NCBI RefSeq assembly: GCF_012489685.1
Contig: NC_080041.1
Location: 35,391,780-35,455,779 of the forward strand
Source: Lotus japonicus
Lineage: Eukaryota; Streptophyta; Magnoliopsida; Fabales; Fabaceae
Direction of reading: 5' to 3'
Length of the DNA: 64,000 bases
The notes under the pieces were generated by a model that saw only the letters and a list, made by a program, of their open reading frames with translations, did not search any database and had not been told where the DNA came from. Shown piece after piece: positions 44,951 to 56,307 of this stretch. Both the position numbers and the translations under genes were made by a program. Positions within the stretch are counted from its first letter, which is position 1. Each line of letters opens with the position of its first letter.

Positions 44951-47012
44951 CTCCTTGGAAGCCAGCGCCGCCGGCCGTGAACGAGAGAGAAGGGAGACCG
45001 TGAGCGAGAGAGAGAGAACGCGAGGGAGAGAGAGATCGAGTGGGAGAGAAAGAAGAGAGACTTGGATAGCAGCTGTTGGGGCTCTCTTTTAGCATCAAAT
45101 CCTTTCTTTTTCATCAAGTTTGATCAAGGTAAGGGATGGTTTAGGAAAAGGGTAGAGGTTTAGGGTTTTGCCATGAAAATCCTTGAGAAAAGTTGAGTTA
45201 TTGCATGATTTGCATGAGGTTTATTGAAGTTGGTTGTTTCTGTACCTTTTTCCATGAAAACCATGATTCTTAATCCTTATTTGATGTACCTTGCATGACC
45301 CTATGTTCTTATGTATCGATTCCATGATTATTTGCTAATTTTGGCTTGATTTTCACATGTTATGATATGTAAGTTGATGAATGTTCAGATCTGGATTTTT
45401 GGGTGAATATGATCGATATTGTTGGCTGGTCATAGGCTTGTGGTGATGAAACGGAAGAATGAAAAAAAATATAAAACCCTGGAGCCCTTTTGGGGTTCGG
45501 CCGAACCCTATTTCAGGGGTTTCAGTGCGTTTCTTTCCTTCGATTCATGCACAAGTTTACGTGATGTTGTGCTTGATGAAATTTCCATGAATTATGTGTT
45601 GAAATGCATGAGAACGTGATTAGGAGCATCGATGTAACATGTATATCGCCTGACTGAGATATTGCTACAAAGGTCGCTCATCCAGCTATAATTTCTACTG
45701 GTGTTGTGTATATTTTATGTCGTTGATATTTCACTATTCGACGTTGAAGTCGTTAAGATTCTAGGTTGACATATTAGAGCCATGGACAAAGAGAATTGAG
45801 AACTTAATCACTTGCAAGTAAAATGAGAAACTAAATGGAACATAGGTCAAGTTGTGACTATGGACCATGAGAACGATGGTGCCGTTAGAGACAAACGTTA
45901 ACTTGCACGCGAGGGTGTTGGTTTGACTTAATGTCGTCATGAGAATTAAGGGTTGTACTAAGTGTCCCCTTGGGATTGATTGCGTGTCTCTCCCCGAGAA
46001 CTGAGGGTTGTACTGAATGTCCCCTCGAGAATTGTGCATCTGCGGTTGTTCGAGATTGGCCAAGGTGTTGTGGTGGTGGTGTGATGTGAGGATCGTTAGT
46101 TTAACCAAATACATAGGTGACTAACTATTATATAAAAGTCTGTTAAAGTCAAGAGACATTATGTGACATGGTTTGCTATATTCTTATGTTTTATATGTAA
46201 CCTGACTTTTTCTTGTTTTTTTTGTGTTGTTTTGGGGGCAGGGTAGATGGTTCTGACGAAGACCACAACGTCGACCCATTCCTGGGAACTAACGCTATAT
46301 GATGAGGAGAAAGAGCGGGCTTGGATGACCGACATATCCGGAGTCCGACGTATCTAGCTATGTCGGCGATGTAAAGCTTACTAGTAAAGACATGCACGGG
46401 AACGTCGTGGAGATGCAACGTATGACAGGTGGAGTAATCATGATGCCATATGCACCTCCACGATACTTCTTTCCAAAGGACGAGGGCTCCCGAGTATCAT
46501 CTGTGGAAATTGATCCTTTCGAGTTAAAGGAAGGGAGGCAGCGTTTGCGGACAAAAAGGTTCAACCGGAAACGGGTTCTGGGAGCTGGATGAGGATGGTC
46601 ATTTTGTTTAAGCGGATGTTGATTCTCTTGTTGATGTGTGTACTCTTTTTCCTTATTAGGATTTTCCCATAGGGTTTTTCCTAGTAAGTTTTTAACGAGA
46701 CACCTTCTCTAGAGATGATCATCCTAGGGTTTTCCGCATGGAAGATGGTGTTAGGCATTGCGTTCAACGTTTTGGTGGCTATGGTTGTGTTTTTCATTTG
46801 TTTTGAGGTTGTGATATCAACCGCTCTTGCTCTGGTCTTGTTTGTTCGGTAGGCTCGTCTGACAGAGTTAGTGTACGCATAGTCCTCCATCGGTCGTTAC
46901 TACTGGAGTTGGTCATATACTTGTTATTATTGCCCTCGAAGCTATGAGCTGAATGCGATTGAGTGGCCCTACGTTGTTTGCATTCGTTGTTTGAGGTCAT
47001 TGTTTGTAGACG
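44951..47012 (+). other. Unresolved LTR-like repeat, possibly gypsy LTR remnant
   Basis: It opens with GA-rich repeats, then a leader-like segment with AAGGTAAGGG. It carries a twice-repeated gagaay..gggttgtactragtgtcccc motif (45950-46030), and ends with a ccatagggtttttcctagtaagtttttaacgag segment. These resemble R/U5 parts of plant LTRs. It could be the far half of the LTR at 18175-20647 displaced by SIRE, but no TSD supports this. A small open frame at 46335-46592 (MHGNVVEMQRMTGG ... FELKEGRQRLRTKRF) is unrecognised. Confidence 0.35.
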
Positions 47013-48350
47013 TAGTTTGCACTCATCATTTTACGGTTGTTGTTTGCGTCGTTGTAATTATTCCATTGTCAAGAGGATTTGTATCTCGACTTTTTATTAA
47101 AAAAGATTTTGCTTTAAAAAAAGGCTGCTTCCTTAGAGTTATTTGATGCATATACCTTCGATATGATATTATGTCACGAAAATTTGTTGTGAAAATTCAA
47201 ATAATCATTCTAGTATTAAAGAATCACTTGATGAATGAAATGTTCTACAAAAATGTATTATGCGATTTTGAACATCAACATATACTTCCTGAAAATGTTT
47301 TATTGGATTAAAATTCAACTTTGTTTTTATCTTTATTTTCACACTATATTGACGTTTAGCCATACTTAATTCCATGAATCCATAGCCACAATTAACAGCA
47401 TTTTATTAAATAAAGTCTTAAGCATAATCATATACCACAATGTCCACCTGGCCCACCATAGAGAAAAGCTTGATGATAATCAGGTCCTTCATAACCTTGG
47501 TATAACACATTATAACAATTAGGCGTTGTATCGCAATTTGACTTCATGTCCTTGGGATTTATTTCAACTTCATTGTAATTTGAATCCACAATCTGAAGGT
47601 TTGCAATGAAACCAGAGTTTTTGAATAACTCCTTAGGCAATCTTCCACTACCCATTGGGGGACTATCAACATTGGGTGGAGCAAAGGTTTCACCACCATA
47701 TCTTATCAAGGATGAACCCTGACTTAAGTGAGTAAATATTTCTCTAGGCCAATACCCAACTGGCACTCTATGTAAACCAGCAAATAACCACCAATGACCT
47801 GTGGATTTATCCTACAAATATTCAAGCAATAAAAAGATGAAAGAATAAGTTGTCTACAAATAAAATTAACAAATCATATTTAATGACAGAATATTAATTC
47901 AAATTTATATTTCTCATACAATTTCATCCAATTATTGTTTGTACTTATATTTGAGAGAAAATTTCATTTTATAAGAATAGTCCCTATATTGTAAGATCTA
48001 ATTATATAATTAAATACAATAACAAATAAAAAGCATTATTTAATATGTACAAGAAAAGTGTATAAACATAAGCGACATAAAAAATAATACTAATAAATAA
48101 TCATTTTGTTTATATAATATATATAGTATATAATAGAAAAAAGATTGCATTAAATAAAATAGAGAAACAGAGGGGGGGCGAGTCATGAATGATTTACATA
48201 GGTAGTTTAGGAATTGAACATAAATAATTGATAAGAGTATTAATGGAAGGGTTATCTTACACACTTTATAAAGTTTAAGGTGTTAAATACACATTTTTTG
48301 AGGTTAGGGTCTAAGTCGCACGTGATTTTATTTATGTTTGACAAGTTACA
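47013..48350. repeat. Copy 1 of a 1,338-bp segmental duplication
   Basis: It is co-linear without gaps with 56308-57645 (constant offset of 9,295), with about 18 differences by eye, roughly 98.7 percent identity. It carries the last neprosin exon and its upstream intron part. Its right edge abuts a truncated LINE at 48351. Confidence 0.9.
47428..47811 (-). pseudogene. Isolated last exon of a neprosin-family gene (duplicate)
   Basis: An intact 384-bp exon on the minus strand starts after TTTGTAG and ends in a stop at 47428. It includes WWLFAGLHRVPVGYWPREIF, YGGETFAPPNVDSPPMGSG, and a C-terminal YEGPDYHQAFLYGGPGGHC. These are typical of the C-terminal neprosin (DUF239) domain, a secreted glutamic prolyl endopeptidase family. 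Upstream exons are absent because a LINE lies next to the block, so this copy cannot encode a complete protein. It differs from the copy at 56723 by two or three residues. Confidence 0.8.
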
Positions 48351-48740
48351 CCCAGCGATTAAATGCTATATTCCACACCCAGCGATTGCCTGCAACCATG
48401 CCAGATTCCATAACTGTTGCCCGCTTGCATGCTGCCAACGCAAATACCCGAGGGAAGACAAGACAAAGAGGCGCTGCACCCACCCAATGATCCAACCAAA
48501 AATACACACCACCCCCCTCCCAACCTGACACACTATTCCATCTCTGAAAACATCTCCCACCAGGCCACTCTCACGCCAAACACCATAAATATCCGCTAGA
48601 GGCTTGGATAGCTTTTTCAGCTCAGATGGGTCAAGATTAAAAGAAATCAGCTGCATCGGTAATCCATAATTTTTACAAACCACCTCCCTCCACAGTGCAT
48701 GTCTCTCCCGTCCAAAGCGCCACACCCACTTCAATAACAT
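48351..48740 (-). pseudogene. LINE ORF2, end part (after the solo LTR)
   Basis: The frame continues the LINE C-terminal region: LLKWVWRFGRERHALWREVV, KPLADIYGVWRESGLVGDVF and, after a one-base shift, VYFWLDHWVGAAPL and VWNIAF. It breaks at the duplication edge, where a 13-bp word ACACCCAGCGATT is repeated (48348-48360 and 48375-48387). Confidence 0.75.
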
Positions 48741-48745
48741 AGCTT

Positions 48746-49980
48746 TGAAGGTGTGAAAAACGACTAGAAGGGGGGGTTGAATAGCGTTTTCAATATAAAA
48801 ACTTTCCCCTTAAGATTTAAAGTAAATCTTTTCGGTTTCTCTAAGATAGATGGTGCAGCGGATAAAGATAGAGAGAAGAGAGAAGCACACAAGTATTTTA
48901 TCCTGGTTCACTTGATAAATCCCTCAAGCTAATCCAGTCCACCCGTTAAGGTGATTTCTTCCTTCTTAGAATGAAGGCAATCCACTAATCAGATAATTGT
49001 TACAACTGCACTTGAAACCTACAAGTGACTAACAATACACTGACTTAGCTATCACTAAGATTCACTCTCTTAGTCTTCTCTAGGATCCGATCAACCTTGA
49101 TCTCCTAAAGGAATCACCACTAAGATTCACTCTCTTAGTCTTCTTAAGGATACTGACCTACCCGGTCCCTTAAGGAAAATCAAACAACTGTTTGAGGTTG
49201 GTGTTTACAAAGGTTTGCTTCTAAATAAGCTGAGTGTAAACTAAATAAGAACAGATGAAGAAAGTAGAGGCTTGAATCTTTTCTTGTATTGCAGCTCTTG
49301 ATTTCTCTCACTCTTGCTTTCTTCTTTTCTTCAGCCTTTTATAGTCCAAGGTGCAAAGGATATTTCTGTTGAGAGAATATGACCGTTGGAGGGCATTTCT
49401 GGAACTTCCAGAACCTGCAGTGGCTGAACTTTGGTAGGTAGGCATTTCAGAATAGTACACTGCTCTTGTACTTCTCGATAGAGACATTTGCCTTTAACCA
49501 TTGACTTCTGATCAGAGTTATGCTTCGTGTTGGAACTTGTGAAGCTTGGTGATCAGAGTCAGAGGGAAGCTTGGATCCTCTGACCTTCGTAACTTCTGCT
49601 TCTGGACCTTCAGAGCTTCTGAACCTTCAGAGCCTCTGGTCCCTCAGAGCTTCTGGTCTTCAGATCTTCTGATCCTCAGATCTTCTGATCCTCTGATCTT
49701 CTGATCCTCTGATCCTCAGATCCTCTGATCTTCAGATCCTCTGATCTTCAGATCTTCTGATCTTCAGAGCTTCTGATCCTCTGATCTTCTGATCTTCAGA
49801 TCTTCTGATCCTCTGATCTTCAGAACTTCTGACGAATATATCTTCTGGTGTCAGAATCAGAACCTGTTTGTCAAAACACTCAAGACAAACATTAGAGTAT
49901 CATAGTTGTTCATCCACAAATAAATACTTGTTATCATCAAAACATAGAGTTGTACCACATGACCAAATCTTGATCTTACA
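48746..49980 (-). mobile_element. SIRE/Maximus-type solo LTR inside the LINE
   Basis: The 1,235-bp LTR runs from TGTAAGATCAAGATTTGG (minus, 49980) to TTCACACCTTCA (48746), with perfect TSD AGCTT (48741-48745 and 49981-49985). A TATA box (GGACTATAAAAGG) lies near 49337 on the minus strand. Related to the LTRs at 16024 and 20648, but with an expanded TCTGATC/TCAGATC repeat. Confidence 0.9.
49640..49830. repeat. TCTGATC-type minisatellite in the LTR
   Basis: Tandem copies of an 8-10-bp unit (CTTCTGATC, CTCTGATC, CTCAGATC, TTCAGATC) run for nearly 200 bp. The sister LTRs have only scattered TTCAGAACTTCTGA-like words here, so it expanded in this copy or its lineage. Confidence 0.85.
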
Positions 49981-49985
49981 AGCTT

Positions 49986-52600
49986 TATTTTTCCATTCAA
50001 GAAATCCCACACCGAGCCCACCAAACCGTGTGCCTTTACACAAATCTTCCCAAGCTACCCACATTATTTTATTCTCACCAGAAGGACCTCCCCACAAGAA
50101 ACGACGCATAATCATTTCTAAGCGCTGAATTATACCCTTTGGAGCTTTATAAATAGCCATATAGTACAGCGGAATTGCATTCAGAACTGATTTTAACAAC
50201 AGCAGGCGCCCACTTAAAGACAAGAAGCGAGATGTATATGAACCCAATTTTGCTGTCATCTTGTCCAGTACAGGATTCCAAAAAGACAACCGTCTAGGAT
50301 TGCCTCCAAGAGGGGAGCCAAGATACATGAAAGGTAATGATCCTACTTTAAAGTTCCACCATGTTGCCATATTTTGAACCAAGGAAGGAGGAGCATTCAC
50401 CCCATATACTGCTGATTTTCCAAAATTAATTTTTAATCCTGAGCTATACAAATAAGCTTCCACAGCCATAGCTAAATTTTGGAACTGATTCACATCACAA
50501 TCTGAAAACAGCAATGAATTATCTGCAAACTGTAAGTGGTTCAGTCGAAACCCCGGTGCCAATTCCACTCCACATGGTGCATCTCCTTCCAGCAACTGAT
50601 TAAGCATACATGACATCCCATTTGCCACAATATTAAATAATAAAGGAGATAGAGGATCCCCTGACGCAATCCCTTCTGAATGTTAAAGAAGTCAGAATGC
50701 AAGCCATTAACTAGAACCGCCAAAGTTGCTGTTGAGACACAAACCTGCATCCAACCAATCCATTTTTCTCCAAAGCCCATTTCCTGTAGAAGTTCCAGCA
50801 AAAAATCCCATTCGACATTATCATAAGCTTTTGCAAAATCAATTTTAAATAATCAACCTCTTTCTGGCCTTGAAGTCATGGTATGAACAATTTCATTTGC
50901 AATTAAAGAGCAATCTGCAATCTGACGCCCTGCTGTGAAGGCGAATTGATTCTGACTTAACAACCCCGGAAGCACCATACTTAGACGAGTAGATAGCACT
51001 TTTGACAATAATTTATAAATACTTCCAATCAAGCTAATTGGCCGGTAATCTGAAATCTCCTCCTGCTGTCCACCTTTGGGGATGAGTGCTATAAAGGTTG
51101 AATTTAAACCTTTAACCAGGCGCCCTGTAAGATAAAAATAATTGAAAAAACAGAACAAGTCATCCTTCACTAAATTCCAGAATTTTTTTGAAAAAATCCA
51201 TGCTAAAACCATCTGGACCTGGAGCTTTATTGCCATCAAAAATTTTTACCACCTCCCAAATTTCCTCAAGTGAGAAAGCTGCTTCCAATAAGTGATTTTC
51301 AGCATCAGACAACTTTTTTAATTTAGAATTCGAAAACCAGGGCCTAGAGACTTCCTCCTTCCGGAAGAAATTCTGAAAGTGATGTCGCATAGCCTCCTTT
51401 ATCTCAACTTGTGTTGTTAACAGCCTACCTCCATACCTGATCTGCGTGATAGACTTCTTTATCGTACGTGTCTTACACATACGATGGAAGTATTTTGTGT
51501 TTCTATCACCCTCCTTCAACCACCGTACCCTTGACTTCTGAAGCCAAGTTCTTTCCTCCTCACGATATCCCCGCCATAAAGCCTCCAACACCTCCCTTCT
51601 CTCCTTATTTAGCACCTCTGAACCCCCATTAGCTTCTAATTCCCCCATTACCTCTTGCAACCTCTTTTCTAAGATGGAAATTTTCTCAACACCCCACGCT
51701 CCCTTGCTCCTACGCCACTCCCTAATTTTTCCCTGTAACCCTCTTAACTTTTGCTGTAGCACAAAACCCGACCACCCTTGATACACAGCAGACCTCCACC
51801 AAGTGTCTACTAAGTCATTAAATTCATCATCATCAACCCAATGATTAAAATAATGAAAGGGTTTAGGTCCAGCGACAGGCATCCCAAAATTTAATCCCAC
51901 ACCGCCCTGTGATCAGATAAATTCCATGGAAATACAGATTGAGAAATATTGGAAAATGCTAACAGTACTTCATCAGACACCAACCAGCGATCCAGACGAC
52001 TCCACAAACCCTCATTACGGCTTGAAAACCAAGTAAATTCACCGATGTTCAATGGCAGATCCAATAAGTTGCTATCCTGCACAAACTGCTGAAAAGATAA
52101 ATCACCCACATGTAAGACTCCTCCTGAGGATCGTTCTGAACCAAGCAAAACCGCATTAAAATCTCCCCCAAGACACACCAAGCCACCGTGGCACATAACA
52201 CGATTCTTAAGGGCTTCAAAACATAGTCTACGATCGGACTCCGAATGAGGACCATAAATATTTCCCACTAGCACTGTATGATCAAGAGTAGGAAGTTTCA
52301 CAGTCAAAAGAATAAACCATGTTTCTACCGCCGCTGTCAGGACCTGTAAAGAGCTCTCCCGCCACAAACACATCAATCCACCTACTGTTCCCACAGAATA
52401 AGACTCAACATGCTGCATATTCAAACTTTGAGTTCATAGAGTTATTGTACGTCGATGTTGCTCATTCAGTTTGGTTTCCTGTATCAGCAAAAGTTCCGGC
52501 TTCAATTGCATCACTGATTTTTTCACTGCCTCACGTTTTGTTGAACCGCCTAGCCCGCGGACATTCCAAGTTAACCTAGGACCAAATATATTAACTGAGA
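49986..52600 (-). pseudogene. LINE ORF2: endonuclease and reverse transcriptase
   Basis: The endonuclease part begins near 52600 with LTWNVRGLGG and LLIQETKL, and continues with GNIYGPHSESDRR, CLGGDFNAVLLGSERSSGG, SRLDRWLVSD and LSDHRAVWD. The RT part has GNKAPGPDGFSMDFFKK, YRPISLIGSIYKLLSKVL, QNQFAFTAGRQI, KAYDNVEWDFL, GLRQGI and FADNSLLFSDCD. The catalytic motif is FADN where FADD is expected, so the second aspartate is lost. At least four frame changes or stops (near 52430, 51900, 51200, 50840 and 50680) prevent a full product. Not functional. Confidence 0.85.
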
Positions 52601-53426
52601 TTTGGGTGATTTTGACGGATTTGAGCCTCTAAACCACGCAGCATCAAGGTCTCCGACCCTCGCGGTTTCAAACCCAGTTGTTTACCAAGTAGCCAAGTCC
52701 TCTGAGCTCTGGTTGTCACTCCATCTTCCCCTTGCAACGGCTCTAAAAAATCAGTCGGAAGAGGAACAGGTTTATTTTTACTTCCCTTGGGGCGTCCCCG
52801 CTGAGAACTCTTCTGGGAGGAATTTGTTTTTGGTGATTTCTCAGACGCATCCGGTACAGGGGAGCACGCTATAGGAAAACACTATGGAGATGGCCTCTCT
52901 GATGAAGACGATGTGCGCACAGTAGCAGAGTGAAAAGCGCGTTGTCTTATTATTTGGTGAGGGGACGTTCGCACAAAGATGTCTGTGATACCACGAACTG
53001 CAGAAGTGGGCAAAGAAGTAGAAGCTGTTGCAATCTCAAATAAGTTGTTTTGTTCAAGTTTCATGAAAGACAAACATGCCTTAACCCCATTAATTTGAGA
53101 GTTGCCATGCGGGTCCCAGCTGAATGAATTAAAAGGCCAACAAATAATGATTTTTGATTCAAATCTTGAGCATTAAATGAGTACCCCGTAACAACATAGC
53201 CTTTCCCTGGATTCTGAATAAGACTATGTAACACCTCCTCATCAACAGACGTTTCCCGAATAACCATTCATTTCATGAAAAACCTACGCTTGTTAGCAGC
53301 TGAATATTTTAATAATAATTAATTAAGGAATTAAGGAACAATTCGTTTTCATTTACAGAAAAAATGTCTTTCACATCGAAGTATAGAAATGAAACAATGA
53401 TTTGTTTTTCATTTAACAAAATATCT
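52601..53426 (-). other. Degenerate LINE ORF1-ORF2 junction
   Basis: The rest of ORF1 and the spacer are expected here. Only broken minus-strand frames are seen (for example RETSVDEEVLHSLIQNPGKG near 53260). No intact domain recognised. Confidence 0.45.
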
Positions 53427-54638
53427 TCATCTATGTCGCAGAAAGGTAGCAGAATCAGACATAACATAAGCCCCGAGCCTATTTCCGACAGAAGTAAAAA
53501 AGGATTCAGTCCACAAACCTTGCGGAACCTGCCACAGACGGATCCATACTAATTGTGCCACACCAAAAGAAAGCATAGTACAAGGCTTAATATCATACAA
53601 TTTTTGCTCTAAAAAGAATGTGCATTCTGCAATAGTTTCCTCCATGTCTTTCTTAGTTTCAAACTCTAGAAGCACTTCCTCTGTGCCCAATGGAATTAAG
53701 CGAAAACTAAACAAACCAATCTGACCAAATTGTTCCTGCAAGACATCCACAGGTAATGACAGTAGAGTGCGTGCCCTAGCACATCTCTGGATCCATGCTT
53801 CATCCACATCAGACCCAACAAGTCGTAATTGGTATTTTTCATGTTGGATTTCCGCATCTTGCATCTGAACAACCTTGACGTTAATATAATGTGGTTGTTT
53901 TTCCTCTTTCTTATGCTGCTGTGCATTTGGTCGCCATATCTTCCCTTGGATTTCGAATTTGTTTTTCCCTGGTGACAGAACCACAAAAGAGCGTGACGGT
54001 CGCTGGATATTTGCTTTCTGAACCACTAGGTAATTTCCGTCCAGACGCAGGCCGTGAAACAATCGAATCGTCGTCCATGCCTCCTCATCGTTGTTGAAAC
54101 GCAGGAATCCAAAACGAAAACGACGGTGATATTTCTTTTTCTGTTGAATGAAAACATCCCGTAAGCTTCCAGCCTTTTCAAAGATTGCTCTTAATTTTTG
54201 GATCGTCATCCTATCTCCCAAGCCATCCACAAAGACCGAAAAAGACTCCTTCTGTTGTTTAGATCCTTTTGGCTCATTTTGTCTTGGCTGGGAACGAAGG
54301 TTCTGTTGTTGTCTGGTTATCTCCTCAGGTCGTGTAACTCTTGGTGCATCCCTTCGACCATACACTGGTTGCTGCCATTTCGATTGATTCCTGTCTGATA
54401 TGTCACGCCGGAGACCTTCATTTGCATATTTTCCATGAGCTCCATTCTGCTGCCATTGCCCTGTGCGTTCATTGCCATACCGCTCTTGGTCAAAATGTGG
54501 CTGTGATAATCGCCTAAAACCCCATGAATGGTTGTCGCGCCGCCAGTAGTGGTTGTCTTCCTCCGTACACCGTGAGACATTCATCACCGGCGGTTGCCAA
54601 CCAGAGACTCTCTCTCTCCTCTCTCTCTCATCTATCAT
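53427..54638 (-). pseudogene. LINE ORF1 protein with RRM domain
   Basis: A 403-residue frame starting MIDERERRERVSGW. After a low-complexity N-terminal part rich in R, Q, N and W, an RNA-recognition motif lies at about residues 133-210: FSVFVDGLGDRMTIQKLRAI, FEKAGSLRDVFI, RRFRFGFLRFNNDEEA and LDGNYLVVQKA. A DUF4283-like region follows (LRLVGSDVDEAWIQRCAR ... LLEFETKKDMEETIAEC). It ends prematurely, since plant LINE ORF1 proteins usually continue to a zinc knuckle. ORF1 binds the element RNA. The start ATG sits at the inferred 5' end of the LINE. Confidence 0.75.
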
Positions 54639-54699
54639 TCGACACCTATCTCACTGTAAGATAAAAAACACTCCTCTCACTAGCATACTCTGCAAACAT

Positions 54700-55843
54700 T
54701 TTAATTTGTTAGATTTTAGTAGTTTTTATCTATTATTAATTAGTGCTTTTTAAATTATAGTTTTAGTTATGATTTAGGTTGTATATTTTTTTATTATTAT
54801 CTTTCTAGTATTTTATTTTGATTTATGTTGTTATTTTTATTTTATTTTATTTAGGATTTTCGGAATAAAAAGAAAGGAGAAAATCAGGAAAAGGGAGTTG
54901 ATCCTGCCCTGAGATCCATGCAGCTATCATGCACACGCACAGATCGAACGGTTGTAGTTTCTGTTCATGCCATGTAGCATGATCTGCCTGAGGTCCACCA
55001 TAAGACTATGACCCGAGAAGCACTGGATTTCACGCTATTTAAAGTAAGGGCCAATGAGTTTCTAACACATGGCAAAAGTTAGCCTTTTCGGCTTGCTTCT
55101 TAACGAAAGCATCCGTGAATCCGCAGAGGAAAACAGAACCTGATTTGAGAAGGATTTTAATATTATTATAATAGATAATATATATATATATATATTAGGT
55201 GTTGGTTAATAAACAGGGAAGTTTTGGGTGATTGGAAATGAGCACAAACTTTTTAGGCTTTTGAGAGCTTTTTCAAGGTTCCTAATGGATATCTTAGGTG
55301 CTATTTACTTTCTCTTGAACTCTTGATTATGGTCATGCTTGACTAAACCACTTTTAGTTCTTGGGTTGTGAATCCGTTTTGAACTATGTTTTGATTTGAA
55401 TCGTTATTCATATGAATTCTCTTTACCAATCTTCATAATTGAATCAATTTATATTGTTTATTCTTGAGTGCACGCAAGGAACTTGCTAATTTCTATGAGA
55501 ACGGAAGTTGATTAGGAATTAGGGAAATAAGGATTCAATTCGATTAGACGTTCCCTACTGCTTGATTCAAGAGTAGAACCTAGTTGTGTTGGCTAGTTTA
55601 ATTAGGACTTGATCTTCAATTCCCTGGTCTAGGTGCTCGTAAAACAGACTTAGTAATTGAATTGGAAGTCTAGAGCGTGTTACTTAATGCTTTTAACATC
55701 ACTACTTCTAAAATATGAAATTGGTTTTTACTTTTATAAATCTAAATAAGAGAATTAATAGAAATTATTATTGAATCACAATCCTCGAGGGATCGATAAT
55801 TTATTACTACGTACAACTTTATACATTTGCAAAGGAGCTATCA
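54700..55843 (+). mobile_element. Probable Athila-like solo LTR
   Basis: The sequence starts near TGTTAGATTTTAGTAG (54707) and ends near ACATTTGCAAAGGAGCTATCA (55843). The end resembles the last bases of the Athila LTR at 23450 (TACACTTGCAGGAGAACCAACA). The middle has the same ordering of segments (gcttgactaaaccactttt; catatgaattctcttt). A TSD was not found, so the ends are uncertain. Confidence 0.45.
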
Positions 55844-56307
55844 ATATAACCGACACTAGATATAGAGTCAACCTTAATATCCAATTTTTTGCATTTACTT
55901 AGCATCAACGTTGATTATCCTAACTATTTGGCTTCGGCCAAATAATGCTTGATCACCACACCCATAGTTATATATAAATTGTGTCTACTAGACTTTTTTT
56001 CTAGTGAAAAAATAGTCAACACTTGTTCTTCATCCTAAGCTGTGGCCGTTGGAGGCGACGAGGGGGGTGGCGTCTCTTGGTGATGGCCATCCAGGAACAG
56101 AGTTTTCGGGAAGAGGGTGGTCGGTTTTAAGTTGAGAAGGCGTGCGTTATGCAGTACGATGGGAGGTGCTCCTTGTTGTCGCACCATCAACACCTCTCCA
56201 TGACCAAATCACAATGATTCCATCGCCACCACGGCGGAGATACGTCGTCCTCCTCCCTGAAAATACCACAGCATCAACCCTCTTCAGCGCCAATCTGACC
56301 CAAGACA
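55844..56307. other. Unassigned region
   Basis: No gene recognised. 56040-56300 is more GC-rich than its surroundings and could be an exon relic, but shows no family resemblance. Confidence 0.3.

Larger units (their letters stand above)
48351..54640 (-). mobile_element. L1-like LINE, 3'-truncated, split by a solo LTR
   Basis: Minus-strand order: ORF1 (54638-53427), intergenic/degenerate part, endonuclease, reverse transcriptase, zinc-binding region, then an abrupt end at 48351. RNase H and the A-tail are missing. ORF2 has several stops and frameshifts. A SIRE-type solo LTR (48746-49980) interrupts ORF2 between RT and the zf-RVT region. Confidence 0.85.

Noticed and set aside
47013..48350. 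Second functional neprosin gene
   Set aside because: Only the last exon and adjoining intron were copied; the neighbouring DNA is LINE.
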